Shown here in pieces: positions 49,618 to 59,013 of a stretch of DNA of 64,000 nucleotides. Where the stretch lies: NCBI RefSeq assembly GCF_029919255.1, contig NZ_CP123991.1, forward strand, positions 2,826,434 through 2,890,433. Reading direction: 5' to 3'. Position numbers and translations under genes: made by a program. Within the stretch, counting starts at the first letter, position 1. Every line of letters begins with the position of its first letter. Origin of the DNA: a cyanobacterium endosymbiont of Epithemia clementina EcSB (GTDB lineage: Bacteria; Cyanobacteriota; Cyanobacteriia; Cyanobacteriales; Microcystaceae). The notes beneath the pieces are model-generated. The model did no database searches. It was not told where the DNA came from and saw only the letters and a list, made by a program, of their open reading frames with translations.

Positions 49618-50433
49618 TTAACTATGTACTAATATCCCTAATCCAATTAGAGTAATACCAATTAGTTTACGTTCTTTAATATCTTCTTGTAAAAAGTATT
49701 TAGCTCCAAACATACTTATAAGATAAGTCAAAGCTGTTGCAGGACGAACAAAACTAATATCTAACCAAGTCAACACAGTAATAAAACAAAAAAAAGCAAT
49801 TCCTTGACAGGCAATACCACTAATAATCATAGGGTTAGTAATAATTTTAATCACTAACTTAACCATAGATTGAAAAGTTAAGTTCTCTATTTTCCCTATT
49901 TTTTTCATTCCCATTGCTAAGAGCAAGTCTCCTGCAGAATCTGATAAAGAAATTCCTAAAACTACTAACCAAGATTTAGAAATTACTGCGTTCAATGGGA
50001 ATAGAAATAAAGGAAAATTTTGGGGAGTTATATTTTTATTGTGAGAAACTTGGGCAGTTTGACTATCACTTAACCCAACAAAAAATGCACCAAAAGCAAT
50101 TAATAAAGTACTTGCCCATCGTATTATAGAAATTCTCTCGTCCAGAAGTAACCAAGCAAATACACCATTCAAAACATAACTTGATGCGTGAATAGGTAAT
50201 ACATAACTCAGATCCAGATCAGAAATTGCCGTCAAATAAAGACCTAATGAAATAATTAGAACAGTAATGCCTAAAATAATCCAAATATTAGTTAAAATGT
50301 AAGTAATTAAATGAGGTATCATTAAGGGGTTAGAAAACTCAAAAATTCCAAAATTCTTCATCCCTCGACTGAGTAATATATCCCCAGAAACCTGAGTGAA
50401 CGCTAGACAAGTAAGTAAAATAAAGACTTTCAC
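49618..50433 (-). CDS. DMT-superfamily permease (EamA-like)
   Basis: A small integral membrane protein of about 271 residues with some nine to ten hydrophobic segments in two repeated halves. Each half starts in a similar way (SGDILLSRGMKNFGIFEF; SAGDLLLAMGMKKIGKIENL), the internal duplication expected of drug/metabolite transporters. VLPIHASSYVLNGVFAWLLL and FVRPATALTYLISMFGAKYF are the matching fourth-helix regions. The start is uncertain: GTG at 50433, or TTG three codons earlier. The substrate is unknown. It stands alone between two decayed regions yet is intact. Confidence 0.75.
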   Translation of the reverse strand: MKVFILLTCLAFTQVSGDILLSRGMKNFGIFEFSNPLMIPHLITYILTNIWIILGITVLIISLGLYLTAISDLDLSYVLPIHASSYVLNGVFAWLLLDERISIIRWASTLLIAFGAFFVGLSDSQTAQVSHNKNITPQNFPLFLFPLNAVISKSWLVVLGISLSDSAGDLLLAMGMKKIGKIENLTFQSMVKLVIKIITNPMIISGIACQGIAFFCFITVLTWLDISFVRPATALTYLISMFGAKYFLQEDIKERKLIGITLIGLGILVHS

Positions 50434-50574
50434 AGTTATCAATAAGTTCGGTGATTAGTTGCTAATTGATCAGTTAGACGAGATTATCAGTAATGATAAT
50501 GATGGGTGGTATTGTAAATAAGTGCCAATAAATTAAAAATTTTTCTAATTTAATGAGAATCTAAATTTTGCCGT

Positions 50575-51169
50575 GTTTAACTGCATCAGGTATGTAAGGG
50601 CCGTCATAGAAAAAACGACGGGGTGTTAACAACATTACATTGCTGGTGTTGTCGTAACTAGTCGGTTAAGCGCTTCAAATCAGATTTTTTCGATAACTCT
50701 GGTCACTAGAATCTCCTTGTAGCCCAAACATTAGCCACCATTGTTGGAGGTATATCTTCTACCTCAATATTTTTGGTAATTTTTGAAGGACTAATATCTA
50801 TAGTGCGGGACAGAAAGGACACCTATGCAACTTCAGTGTCACTCAAAGTTCCCCTACCTTTCAAAATACTGTTAGGATAACGGGTTCCCACTGGAGCAAT
50901 CACAAAAACTTTTTCAGTATTTTAGTACTAAAAAAGATATTAAAATTCTCAATTGGTTGCTTCAGATAATGTTCTCTGGTAGCGACAAGTGGCGTAGCGA
51001 TGACTTGGACATTGTTTAAATTTAGAAAGGTAGAGTGAGTAAACCCTTGGGGAAAAGATCCGCTACTAGTCTGATAAACACCAAAAGTTAAAGCTATGGT
51101 CGCTACTACTTCTACTAACAAGAAAAGGTGATTAATTTTTAATGATACAAAAAAGTTATATTCTGTCAT
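50575..51169 (-). pseudogene. Broken exported-protein gene downstream of TPR gene
   Basis: The ATG at 51169 overlaps the TPR gene's TAA by one base (TAATG), suggesting translational coupling. The first 89 codons give an anchored N-terminus (HLFLLVEVVATIALTFGVYQ) and NVQVIATPLVATREHYLKQP. The frame then stops at 50900, and homologous-looking sequence continues in other frames: FVIAPVGTRYPNSILKGRGT and LSDTEVA, then ITKNIEVEDIPPTMVANVWA, then VNTPSFF. At least three lesions separate these pieces. The family is not recognised; it looks like a cyanobacterial exported protein of about 200 residues. Confidence 0.6.
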
Positions 51170-52083
51170 TAATTTGGTTTAGTCGCTAGTTTATCCATTT
51201 CCAGTTGTGCCTTATTGTGATCGTGGCGCAGAGAAGTTTGCACAGAAATCGGTAATTGTTCTACCTTAATCATTGCCTGTTCAAAATAGGTAAAAGCCTC
51301 TTGAAGATTTTCTGAATTTTGATTTTTGATACCGATATTAAGAAGAATTTGACCTTTAAGATACTGAACTTCAGGGTTTTCAGTATTACTCTCTAATGCT
51401 CGCTCAATAGATTCTAAAGCCTTATCATAGTTTTTTAAATCTCGATAGGCAGCAGATAAGGCACGACTGACCATATAATCAGGGGCTGCATATCGTTCAA
51501 AACGAGTGATCGCATCTTCTGGATTAGAAAAGGGCAAATTAACAGCTAGAATCAGGTCAAGATAGCCTTTAAGTAAATTTAATTCAGGATCATTCGGGGC
51601 TTGTTTTTCTGCCTCATCAAGATAACTAAACACCTGGGGAAGTTTATTGACTGCTCCAATAGCCCCTTTTGTTTTAAACGTATAAGCTCCTTCGAGGAAA
51701 TGTCCTACAGCTAAATAAAGATTTCCCCGTAAGGGATCTTTCTCGATCAGTTGTTTAGCAGCTTTTAACGTCTGTTGGGCATAGGTATTCATGGACCCTA
51801 AGTCTCCATTAGAATAAGCTAACGATGCTCGCATAGCATGAGCCAAGGGTTCATTGGCTTCTGTCTCAACTGCTTCTTTTAGATAGATTTGAGCTTTAGA
51901 ATAATCTCCTTCATGAAAGACGGCGATAAAAGCTGCTTCTGTCTGACCGCCGATGTTACGAGGATTATCCTTACGGAAGGGATCGCCAGCGAAAGAAGGA
52001 CTTCCCCAAATGCTCGAGGCAACGGCACAGGCCACTGATATAGACAGAGAAATCTGTTGAACTCTAATGAATCGCGCTATCAT
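51169..52083 (-). CDS. Exported TPR protein, Sll0314/Alr1548-like
   Basis: A 304-residue secreted protein. A signal peptide (ISLSISVACAVASSIWGSPS, then FAGD) is followed by helical repeats in TPR style across residues 55-290, including AALSAYRDL-type and YDKALESIERALESNTENPE units. It resembles the Sll0314/Alr1548 family of cyanobacterial TPR proteins, whose role is unknown. I start at the ATG at 52083, backed by AGGAG eight bases before it, rather than a TTG eight codons upstream. Its stop overlaps the start of the broken gene that follows. Confidence 0.83.
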   Translation of the reverse strand: MIARFIRVQQISLSISVACAVASSIWGSPSFAGDPFRKDNPRNIGGQTEAAFIAVFHEGDYSKAQIYLKEAVETEANEPLAHAMRASLAYSNGDLGSMNTYAQQTLKAAKQLIEKDPLRGNLYLAVGHFLEGAYTFKTKGAIGAVNKLPQVFSYLDEAEKQAPNDPELNLLKGYLDLILAVNLPFSNPEDAITRFERYAAPDYMVSRALSAAYRDLKNYDKALESIERALESNTENPEVQYLKGQILLNIGIKNQNSENLQEAFTYFEQAMIKVEQLPISVQTSLRHDHNKAQLEMDKLATKPN

Positions 52084-52220
52084 AGCCTCACTCCTAACAA
52101 CACACAATTATAATTTTAGTGGTAGACACTGAGTATTGATATTGATGCTAGCAAAAATCTGTCAAAATAAAAGAATAATTTCCAATTGTCTTTAGTATAA
52201 GTTTATACTTTGCTGTTTGA

Positions 52221-52880
52221 ATGCTCTATCTTAAAAATGTGGTTTATCATCCCCCAGCAACCCTGACTCCTATTCTGAAGGAGGCTAACCTAGAACTTGC
52301 TCCTCAAGAATTAGGTTTGATTATTGGTCCGAGTGGTTCAGGAAAAACAACATTATTAGAAATAATAGCTGGGTTAGCCGAAAAAACCGAAGGGAAAATT
52401 TTCTGGAGAGATCACGAACTTACATCCCTAGAATTACAACAATTAGGAGGGTTGGTCTTTCAGTTTCCCCAACGACATTTTTGTGGTAGCACTATCTTAG
52501 AAGAATTACGTTTAGGACATCCAGAAATTCTTCCTTATCGCATCAAAACTGCTTTGCAAGAAGTAGGATTAGAACATATTCCCCTAAATCAGTCTCCCCA
52601 TGCCCTTAGTGGCGGACAACAGCGTAGGCTAGCTTTAGCCGTGCAGTTAATTCGCCAACCCAATTTACTGCTTTTAGATGAACCCACAGCTGGGTTAGAT
52701 TGGTCTATGCGCCATCAGTTAGCTAAGTTGTTAGCTAAACTGAAAAGTTGCTGGACTTTGTTAGTTGTAAGCCATGATCCAGGAGAGTTATTTGCGATCG
52801 CTGATCGTTGTTGGGAGATTCAGCAAGGACACCTAGTATCATTAGATACTGCTATGTTTAAGTCCCAAAAAAATCAATGA
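52221..52880 (+). CDS. ABC transporter ATPase (CbiO/EcfA-like)
   Basis: A 219-residue stand-alone nucleotide-binding subunit. Walker A is GPSGSGKT at 36-43, the Q-loop is VFQFPQRHFCGSTI, the signature LSGGQQRRLALAVQL, Walker B LLLLDEPTAGLD, and the switch histidine is in VVSHDPGELFAIADR. The Q-loop sequence resembles energy-coupling-factor and cobalt ATPases, as well as plastid ABCI-type proteins. It overlaps the following membrane-protein gene by 4 bp (ATGA), so the two are translationally coupled and may form one system. The transported substrate is unknown. A HIP1 octamer is at 52794-52801. Confidence 0.88.
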   Translation: MLYLKNVVYHPPATLTPILKEANLELAPQELGLIIGPSGSGKTTLLEIIAGLAEKTEGKIFWRDHELTSLELQQLGGLVFQFPQRHFCGSTILEELRLGHPEILPYRIKTALQEVGLEHIPLNQSPHALSGGQQRRLALAVQLIRQPNLLLLDEPTAGLDWSMRHQLAKLLAKLKSCWTLLVVSHDPGELFAIADRCWEIQQGHLVSLDTAMFKSQKNQ

Positions 52881-53260
52881 AACATTCCGATACTATACTC
52901 AATCAACAAGTTCAACGTTTATACCAACTTAATCTTTATCGTCGCTGGTTATTTATAATTTTATGTTGGTTAACTCTGGGTTCTTTTTCTCTTTGGAAAT
53001 TATGGGAAGAATTTGAATTATGGCATGAACATTTTACTTGGGTTGCACTACGCTATGGATTAGCCTTTAACTTACTTCCTACGTTTAGTTTATTTTTTTG
53101 CATTGCAATCACTGGAGCTGTTTTGACTTGGCATAGTAGCTATATTATTTGTGGTCTTTCTCCAAGGGAAAAAGTTCGTCTTAAAAATCAGCTTAAAAAA
53201 ATCCAGCAACTCAAACCGAGTCATCCTTTACGGAAATGGGTTTGTAGTGACGCAAAATAA
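52877..53260 (+). CDS. Two-helix membrane protein coupled to ABC ATPase
   Basis: A 127-residue product. Two strong transmembrane segments (WLFIILCWLTLGSFSLWKLW and LLPTFSLFFCIAITGAVLTW) are separated by a Trp/Glu/His-rich loop, and the C-terminus is basic (REKVRLKNQLKKIQQLK). It starts inside the stop of the ATPase gene. It is too small to be a normal ABC permease. It might be an accessory subunit or simply co-expressed. The family is not recognised beyond cyanobacterial hypothetical proteins. Confidence 0.72.
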   Translation: MKHSDTILNQQVQRLYQLNLYRRWLFIILCWLTLGSFSLWKLWEEFELWHEHFTWVALRYGLAFNLLPTFSLFFCIAITGAVLTWHSSYIICGLSPREKVRLKNQLKKIQQLKPSHPLRKWVCSDAK

Positions 53261-53749
53261 CTTTAACAACATCAAATCTAGTTATAAAACTCTAGAGAAA
53301 AAGTAGAAAAAATACAGGTTAATGAAAATTAAAAGTTATTAAGTTAAATCAACTTAATTTTATCGTTATGCACTTGTAAAGTCAGATAATTATCCTGACT
53401 TAAACTCATTCAATGATACATAAAAATTTACCTAAAACTATAAACTTCTGTATCTCACGAGTCTCGAAGCTACTACTCTAAGTAGATAGTTATCAATAAA
53501 TATTAAGAACGAAAATAATTTTGTATCTCTGTATTTTAATAATCAGAGTGTAATTTATATTACTTGAATTAATTTATTAAAGGTAAGATCAAATACAGTT
53601 ATTAAAACCACCTATCATTAATAATAGAATCAGTTAAAAAATACAGATCTAAAGTATTAATAATCTAAAGCAGAAAAGAAGTTTTTTATTGACTTATAAA
53701 TTACTTATAAAATAAGCTTATTACTTATAATTAAGATCGTTATATGGAC
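53261..53749. other. Spacer before a dead IS630 element
   Basis: About 0.5 kb of AT-rich DNA with no recognisable gene or strong hairpin. Confidence 0.5.
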
Positions 53750-54446
53750 GAATATAGACAAAAACTATAATGGCTAGTTGTAGATATTTTAAAAAAGTAC
53801 CGGAAAAAAGTTCAGGCTAAAAGCGGATTAAATTACTTAGAAAAGTTCATACTCTTTTGTAATAAAAGAAGATTAAAATTCAGAAAATAGTAGTTTTTTA
53901 AATAAAAAATGTTAAAAATTCACCTTAAAAACTTTAAAAAACTGGACAACATATATCTAAAAACTCCAATAGATATATGGTGTCTTGACGAATCCAGAGT
54001 AAGATTCAAGTCAATTAAAGGAAAAGTTTGGATTCCAATCGGGGAAAGATCAACTGCTATAGTAAGATAGGACTATAAAGAATTATATGTCTATGAACTT
54101 GTCAAACCACTAGCGGAATAAACTTTATGGAATTAAATTCCAAGAGTGAATACAAAATGGCTGAATTTAATTGATGAACATTTGGCTAAAGATGTAGGAA
54201 TGTCTGAAAAAAAGTCTTATTTATACAATAAAATTCCAGATGGCATGATAGTAAAAAAATTACTGAAGAAATTACTAAGTAACATTTGTCAATTTACTCT
54301 CTAGAATTAGAGTCAGCAGAAAGATTATAGACTTTAGTAGATGAGCCTTGAGTCCATGAGTTTTTTGAAACAATTGATGGAATACAATAAGTTTTGCCAA
54401 ATCCTCATGATATCCTCAGTCAAATGAAAGAAGAAATTAAAGATTA
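53750..54446 (+). pseudogene. IS630-family transposase remnant
   Basis: From about 53955 the plus strand reads PIDIWCLDESRVRFKSIKGK, VWIPIGERS, then YKELYVYELVKPLAE, PRVNTKWLNLIDEHLAKDV, NSRWHDSKKITEEI and a tail VHEFFETIDGIQ, LPNPHDILSQ. These follow the IS630 DDE domain: a W.LDE.R first aspartate block, W.P.G.R, LYVYG.V.P, FL..FA, and a D.A.WH block here degraded to NSRWH. Several stops and a frameshift are present. The 13-bp hairpin at 54481 lies just beyond the end and could include part of an element terminus. Confidence 0.82.
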
Positions 54447-54480
54447 AACTTATCATAATTTGTTAGATTTTCTGTAATTT

Positions 54481-54510
54481 GCTGAGATAGCATTCTTATG
54501 CTATCTCAGC
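54481..54510. repeat. Perfect 13-bp inverted repeat, 4-nt loop
   Basis: GCTGAGATAGCAT pairs exactly with ATGCTATCTCAGC around TCTT, 34 bp past the dead IS630 reading frame. It could be its old terminator or part of the element end. Confidence 0.75.
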
Positions 54511-54795
54511 AAGACTTCTTTGCGCAAGACTTTGTTTAACTATTTGAGCTAAATAAGATTGATATTTAAATATTCTTTCGACAATTTTATGAACTTTTAT
54601 TTGATACCATTTCCTTTATTTTAACTAGAGATTGTTTTTCTTCTTGCCTCTTCTAATGGTTTCACCCAATCTGTAATTTCTATCCTCTTGTATTTAAATA
54701 CAATATTTCTACTTTCTTTATGCTTATTTAAGCTAATTTCCTTACCAGGCATATCCAAAATAGTATTATTGGTAATTATTTAAAATAATTGTTGT

Positions 54796-54841
54796 GTTAC
54801 TCAAAAAAAATAAATGATATCATTTATTTTTTTTGAGTAAC
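54796..54841. repeat. 46-bp perfect palindrome, no loop
   Basis: The left half 54796-54818 (starting GTTACTCAAAAAAAATAAAT) and the right half 54819-54841 are exact complements with zero spacer, centred on GATATC. Confidence 0.9.
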
Positions 54842-55448
54842 TGCTTATAAAAAAATATAATTTTACTTCCTTAAGTTAAGATAAAAACTAGAAAAATAAC
54901 TGGAGTTAATTCAATTTAATCAGCATCATTATCTAACTTATTCACTAAATACTAAAATCGTGATGATATAAAAAAAATCAATATAGGTATTGATAGTATT
55001 TAAACAGGCATCACTATGCTATTCAGTTAGCTCTCACAACATCTTAGACCTATATTTATTTTCTAAATAACAGTCTAAAAAATATATTATTTATATATTT
55101 TTATATTGCGATTAGTTTTACTTAGAGGTTCATAAAAAATATTATAAATCGAACCAAATTAAAAATAAAGAAATAGCCAAGAAAGTATCGATAGGTGTTA
55201 CAATTAAATTGTACAAAAAAATAAAGTCAAAAAAATTTTTTTAAAAAACTTGCTAACCAAATATATTCTAAAAACATTAAGAAATAGCAACAATTAGTTC
55301 AAAGCTCATCAGTTCTGATTGATTAATTAATGTTTTCTGAGTATGTGGTAGTAATAATAGACTTTTTTCTTCCCTCATTAGGGATTATTCATATACATCC
55401 TACCAAAACTATTATTCATATTTATGGACGATTCAACTTTTAGTGACT

Positions 55449-56066
55449 TTATGGATTACTCCAAAACTGTATAAACTGATAACCCAATTCTTCTAACATC
55501 TGTCTGAGCAAAGGAAGACTTAAGCCAATGACATTACTGTGACACCCTTCGATTCTATCAATAAATAAACCCCCTTTTCCATCTAAGGCAAAACATCCAG
55601 CACACTTGAGTGGTTCTCCAGTATTAACATAAGCTTCAATAGAAACATCATTTAAATTAGCAAAGTAAACCTGGGTGATACCGCAGCGAATCAAGGTTTT
55701 TTGTTGTTTTTGATCAATAATCGTATGACCAGTATACAATGTCCCTTGGTTTCCCCGTATTTTTTGCCAACGGACTATCGCTTCTTCAGACGAGTTAGGT
55801 TTTCCGTAAATTTCCCCCCGCACTACTAATAAAGAGTCACACCCTAAAATTAGACAGTCTTGAAAATAAGGGGCAACGGTTTTAGCTTTATAGTGAGCTA
55901 AAATTTGGACTAATTTGATAGGATCTTTACATCGTATTTGGGATTCGTCAAACTGACTATGACGGATAATTGGATCAATCCCAACAGTTTGTAATAGTTT
56001 TCGACGCGCCGGAGATGCAGAAGCCAGGACGAAATGGGGAGGAGTTAGAAACAAAGATGAAACCAT
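55449..56066 (-). CDS. maf: Maf-family nucleotide pyrophosphatase
   Basis: A 205-residue Maf-like protein. The family hydrolyses non-canonical nucleoside triphosphates (dTTP/UTP or m7GTP subgroups) and has been tied to septum inhibition. The signature [19 protein letters not shown] lies at the N-terminus, [17 protein letters not shown] carries the catalytic acidic residue, and the closing [18 protein letters not shown] is typical. The ATG at 56066 fits. The subgroup, and hence the preferred substrate, is not certain from sequence reading alone. It is isolated between two large gene-free regions. Confidence 0.92.
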   Translation of the reverse strand: MVSSLFLTPPHFVLASASPARRKLLQTVGIDPIIRHSQFDESQIRCKDPIKLVQILAHYKAKTVAPYFQDCLILGCDSLLVVRGEIYGKPNSSEEAIVRWQKIRGNQGTLYTGHTIIDQKQQKTLIRCGITQVYFANLNDVSIEAYVNTGEPLKCAGCFALDGKGGLFIDRIEGCHSNVIGLSLPLLRQMLEELGYQFIQFWSNP

Positions 56067-56661
56067 TCTTAATAGTAAATAAGATACAAAATTTTTTCAG
56101 GAAAATTTAAAGTTACCAATTGGTAGAGAATTGACCAAGTATATCAATTAGTTTCCTCTTGAAGAAGTTTTATGTAATTTAGTGTAATTTAGTGTTTATC
56201 TAATTTTAGATAATTCATGAGTTTTACCACACTAGCGTAAAAAATTGTACCCCAAAACAAGCCAATTATGACTAAAAACTAAAAAGAGTTTTTTTCCTAT
56301 TCGATAGCTTATTGTTTTCTGTCACTATTGTTGTCATCTTTAGTATTGTATTACAGTATTGAGTTGCTCTTTGATTTTAATAATAAGTCTAATTTATTTA
56401 ATGTTGAACAGCAGAAAGATTAAAAGTAATTATAATTTCTCTACCAATACAAATAGTAGTAATGTTATGAAATTATTTTTTATCAGGGAATGTAACTTCG
56501 CATTGTACAATAGTTTTTATATAGTTTCTTGAACTTACTAAATAAACTATTAATTATTACAATAATTAGTACAATCTACGCCCATTTAAAACCCATTTTT
56601 TTAAACATTATTTTTTTATAAATTATGAAACTGATACTATGATCTTAAGTCTGGCTTTAAG

Positions 56662-56698
56662 AGTAAATAATATTTTTTACTAAAAAATATTATTTACT
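56662..56698. repeat. Perfect 17-bp inverted repeat, 3-nt loop
   Basis: AGTAAATAATATTTTTT pairs exactly with AAAAAATATTATTTACT around ACT. It lies in a gene-free region. Confidence 0.75.
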
Positions 56699-57914
56699 GC
56701 ATATTTTGTTAGTGATCAATTGCCAATTAAGTTGTCGGTAAAAATATGTGTTTTTGTTGAAACTATTTTATCTTCTAGTATCTATCTAAAATCACTATCA
56801 ATAAAATAATAGACTTAAAAAATATGAATTACTGTATATTTTTTAGGTCTAAAAAATATCAATTTTAATTGAATTAAGCATGTAATTTATAATTTTTAAT
56901 TATACAACTCTTAAATTAAATAGAATATTATTAGTCACTAAACTATTTAGATACTTTCTTTACTAACTTCACTTTTTATTGAAACTGAACTTGAATGAAA
57001 AATAATAATTGTTTGAGTAGTCAACATTATTAATAATGACTTATACTGCTACATAAATATCTCAAGTGATATAAAGAAAATTATAATCAGTTTTTAAGTT
57101 AATAAAATAGCTAATAAACATGGTCAATATTAGTATTGATTATATAGCTACTGCGTTGTTATTTATCAATAAATAATGCAAAAATTATTTTTTAACTACT
57201 GTACTTAGTGCTGGCTCTATGACAGAGGTTGTAAATATATATCACCCTATAAATAAAACTAGTAAGAAAATAATTGATATTCATATAGAATTAACTGAAA
57301 ATAGCTAAACAAAAGCATTAGTTTTATTTATAAATCAAATTTTGTAGAGTTTAAGTAAAAGTATTCCCCTTAGAAGAAATACTTTTAATTTATTGATATC
57401 AGCAAGTATTTTTCATTATTTTAATAATCTTTTAGTAGCTTCAAGTGAAATCAAGTAGGTTCTGAAACCTAATAGTTAAATATTAATTTAGGATTAGTAA
57501 AAAAAATTATAGAAATAAATCAAGCCTGCTTATAAACGATATTATTGCCAAGCTTAATTTCATAATCTGTTTAGTTCTATAAATTTTAGTTTAATTTAGT
57601 TTGGGGGTTAATGATATAGACAGCTATCTCTAATTTACAGGTTTTATTTTAGAAATTACGATTCTAGATCTAGAACAGAATGACAGATATTTTATGCAAA
57701 AATCACATTCAAGAAATTATTAGAAGATTTTATTTTTTTTAAAAACTTTATTTATTAACTTTTCTTATTAAAATTGCTGTTGTCACGCTTGCTGAAAGAG
57801 TAGACTTAACCTCCAATTATGATAATAATCAAACTATTACTAGACAAACAATAATATTCTTTTAGTGATTGGTATAAACTAACTGAATTTTACTCAAGAA
57901 ACAAAGATATAACA

Positions 57915-57974
57915 GTTTTTCTGTAAGTTCATAATATAGTTCACCGTAACTATATTATGAACTTACAGAAAAAC
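57915..57974. repeat. Perfect 27-bp inverted repeat, 6-nt loop
   Basis: Arms 57915-57941 and 57948-57974 are exact complements (the left arm begins GTTTTTCTGTAAGTTCATAA), with loop CACCGT. It is the longest perfect stem found in the window and is more than 1 kb from any intact gene. Confidence 0.92.
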
Positions 57975-58660
57975 ATGGTTTGTAGATTACTGATGTCCAA
58001 ACTTATAATATAGAAGTTATTTAAAACTAATACGATTTGTCTTTAAATTTTAGTTCTTACTAAACAGCAATAGTCAATGACTATGTCATAAAAGTCTATA
58101 GCTAGACTAACAATATTTAATTTTTTTTAAAAAAATCTAATGTAAAATATTTAACTGTTCCTTGAATTTAATTAAAAACTCCTTCAATGAAAGTAAACAA
58201 AAGAATGCTTTGATATGCTTACATTTAAAACTAATGGAAAAATAGAAATATTAAATCGCCATAAAACTTATTGACTTTTTAAGTTTATTTAAATGAATAA
58301 ATTCAATTGTCATTAATTTATTACCTCAGCTGAGTCCAGTAGAAAAATTGCTATGAAGACAATAATTTGGTCAAAACCAAGTAATTTTTAAAGAAATTAA
58401 ACTAAAAAATTTTTAACTTTTAATAAAGTTAATCAAAGTCTAAATATGGTTTTCAAAATCAATTTAAAATCAGGCAATTTTGTTAAGACTATATAAATAA
58501 TAAATAAAAATTATTTTTTACATATTTTATTGAATGAATAATCTAAATGTTCAGAATTGACATGCCATCAATAATTTTAATTATTTTTAGAATCACTGTA
58601 ATAGGTAAATTAAATTAACCTTGTTATTACCTGGATAATCCAATAACTTATAATTAACTA

Positions 58661-58829
58661 ACTCTTCTAGACTGAGTACTATTAATTAGTAGCTATAACT
58701 TCTAAAACTCTTACTTTAAGCATATTTAATGACTACATAAATTAAGTTTTTATGAAGACCAAAAACTCTACAAAGTAAGAATTTTAGCTTTTGTTTGTTA
58801 TGATTTCTTTATAGCCAGTCTAGAAGAGT
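58661..58829. mobile_element. MITE-like foldback element, copy C
   Basis: About 169 bp with terminal inverted repeats ACTCTTCTAGACTG and CAGTCTAGAAGAGT (14 bp, exact) and a second, inner inverted pair (CTTACTTTA against AAAGTAAGAATTTTA). It is the best-preserved copy of the family also seen at 5499 and 33728. Confidence 0.75.
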
Positions 58830-59013
58830 AAATTAAACTAAATTTGGGTTAACTCCATTGAGATAAAATCTAACTTTCTCGTACTTAATAGTTATATTAT
58901 AGCAACTCCCATACTTATGAGATATGAAGTTTTTTAGTTTTTGGGAACGCGGGAACAAAGAATAGATCAAAGTTTATCTCATGAGTCTAACAAACTCTCT
59001 AATTAATTGGAAG

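Larger units (their letters stand above)
54447..55448. other. Spacer with hairpin and long palindrome
   Basis: About 1 kb between the dead IS630 copy and maf. Apart from the hairpin at 54481-54510 and the palindrome at 54796-54841 I see no gene or remnant. Confidence 0.5.
56067..59013. other. 2.9-kb AT-rich desert
   Basis: No intact gene. A protein-like plus-strand patch near 57190-57310 (LTTVLSAGSMTEVVNIYHPI) is unidentified. Near 58290-58370 the plus strand reads INSIVINLLPQLSPVEKLL, which recalls the LPPYSPELNPIE motif of IS630-type transposases and may be a third IS fragment. A 10-bp tandem duplication (GTAATTTAGT) lies near 56174. Hairpins and a foldback copy are listed separately. Confidence 0.5.

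Noticed and set aside
56174..56193. Tandem 10-bp duplication GTAATTTAGT
   Set aside because: Two units only, in AT-rich spacer; ordinary slippage.
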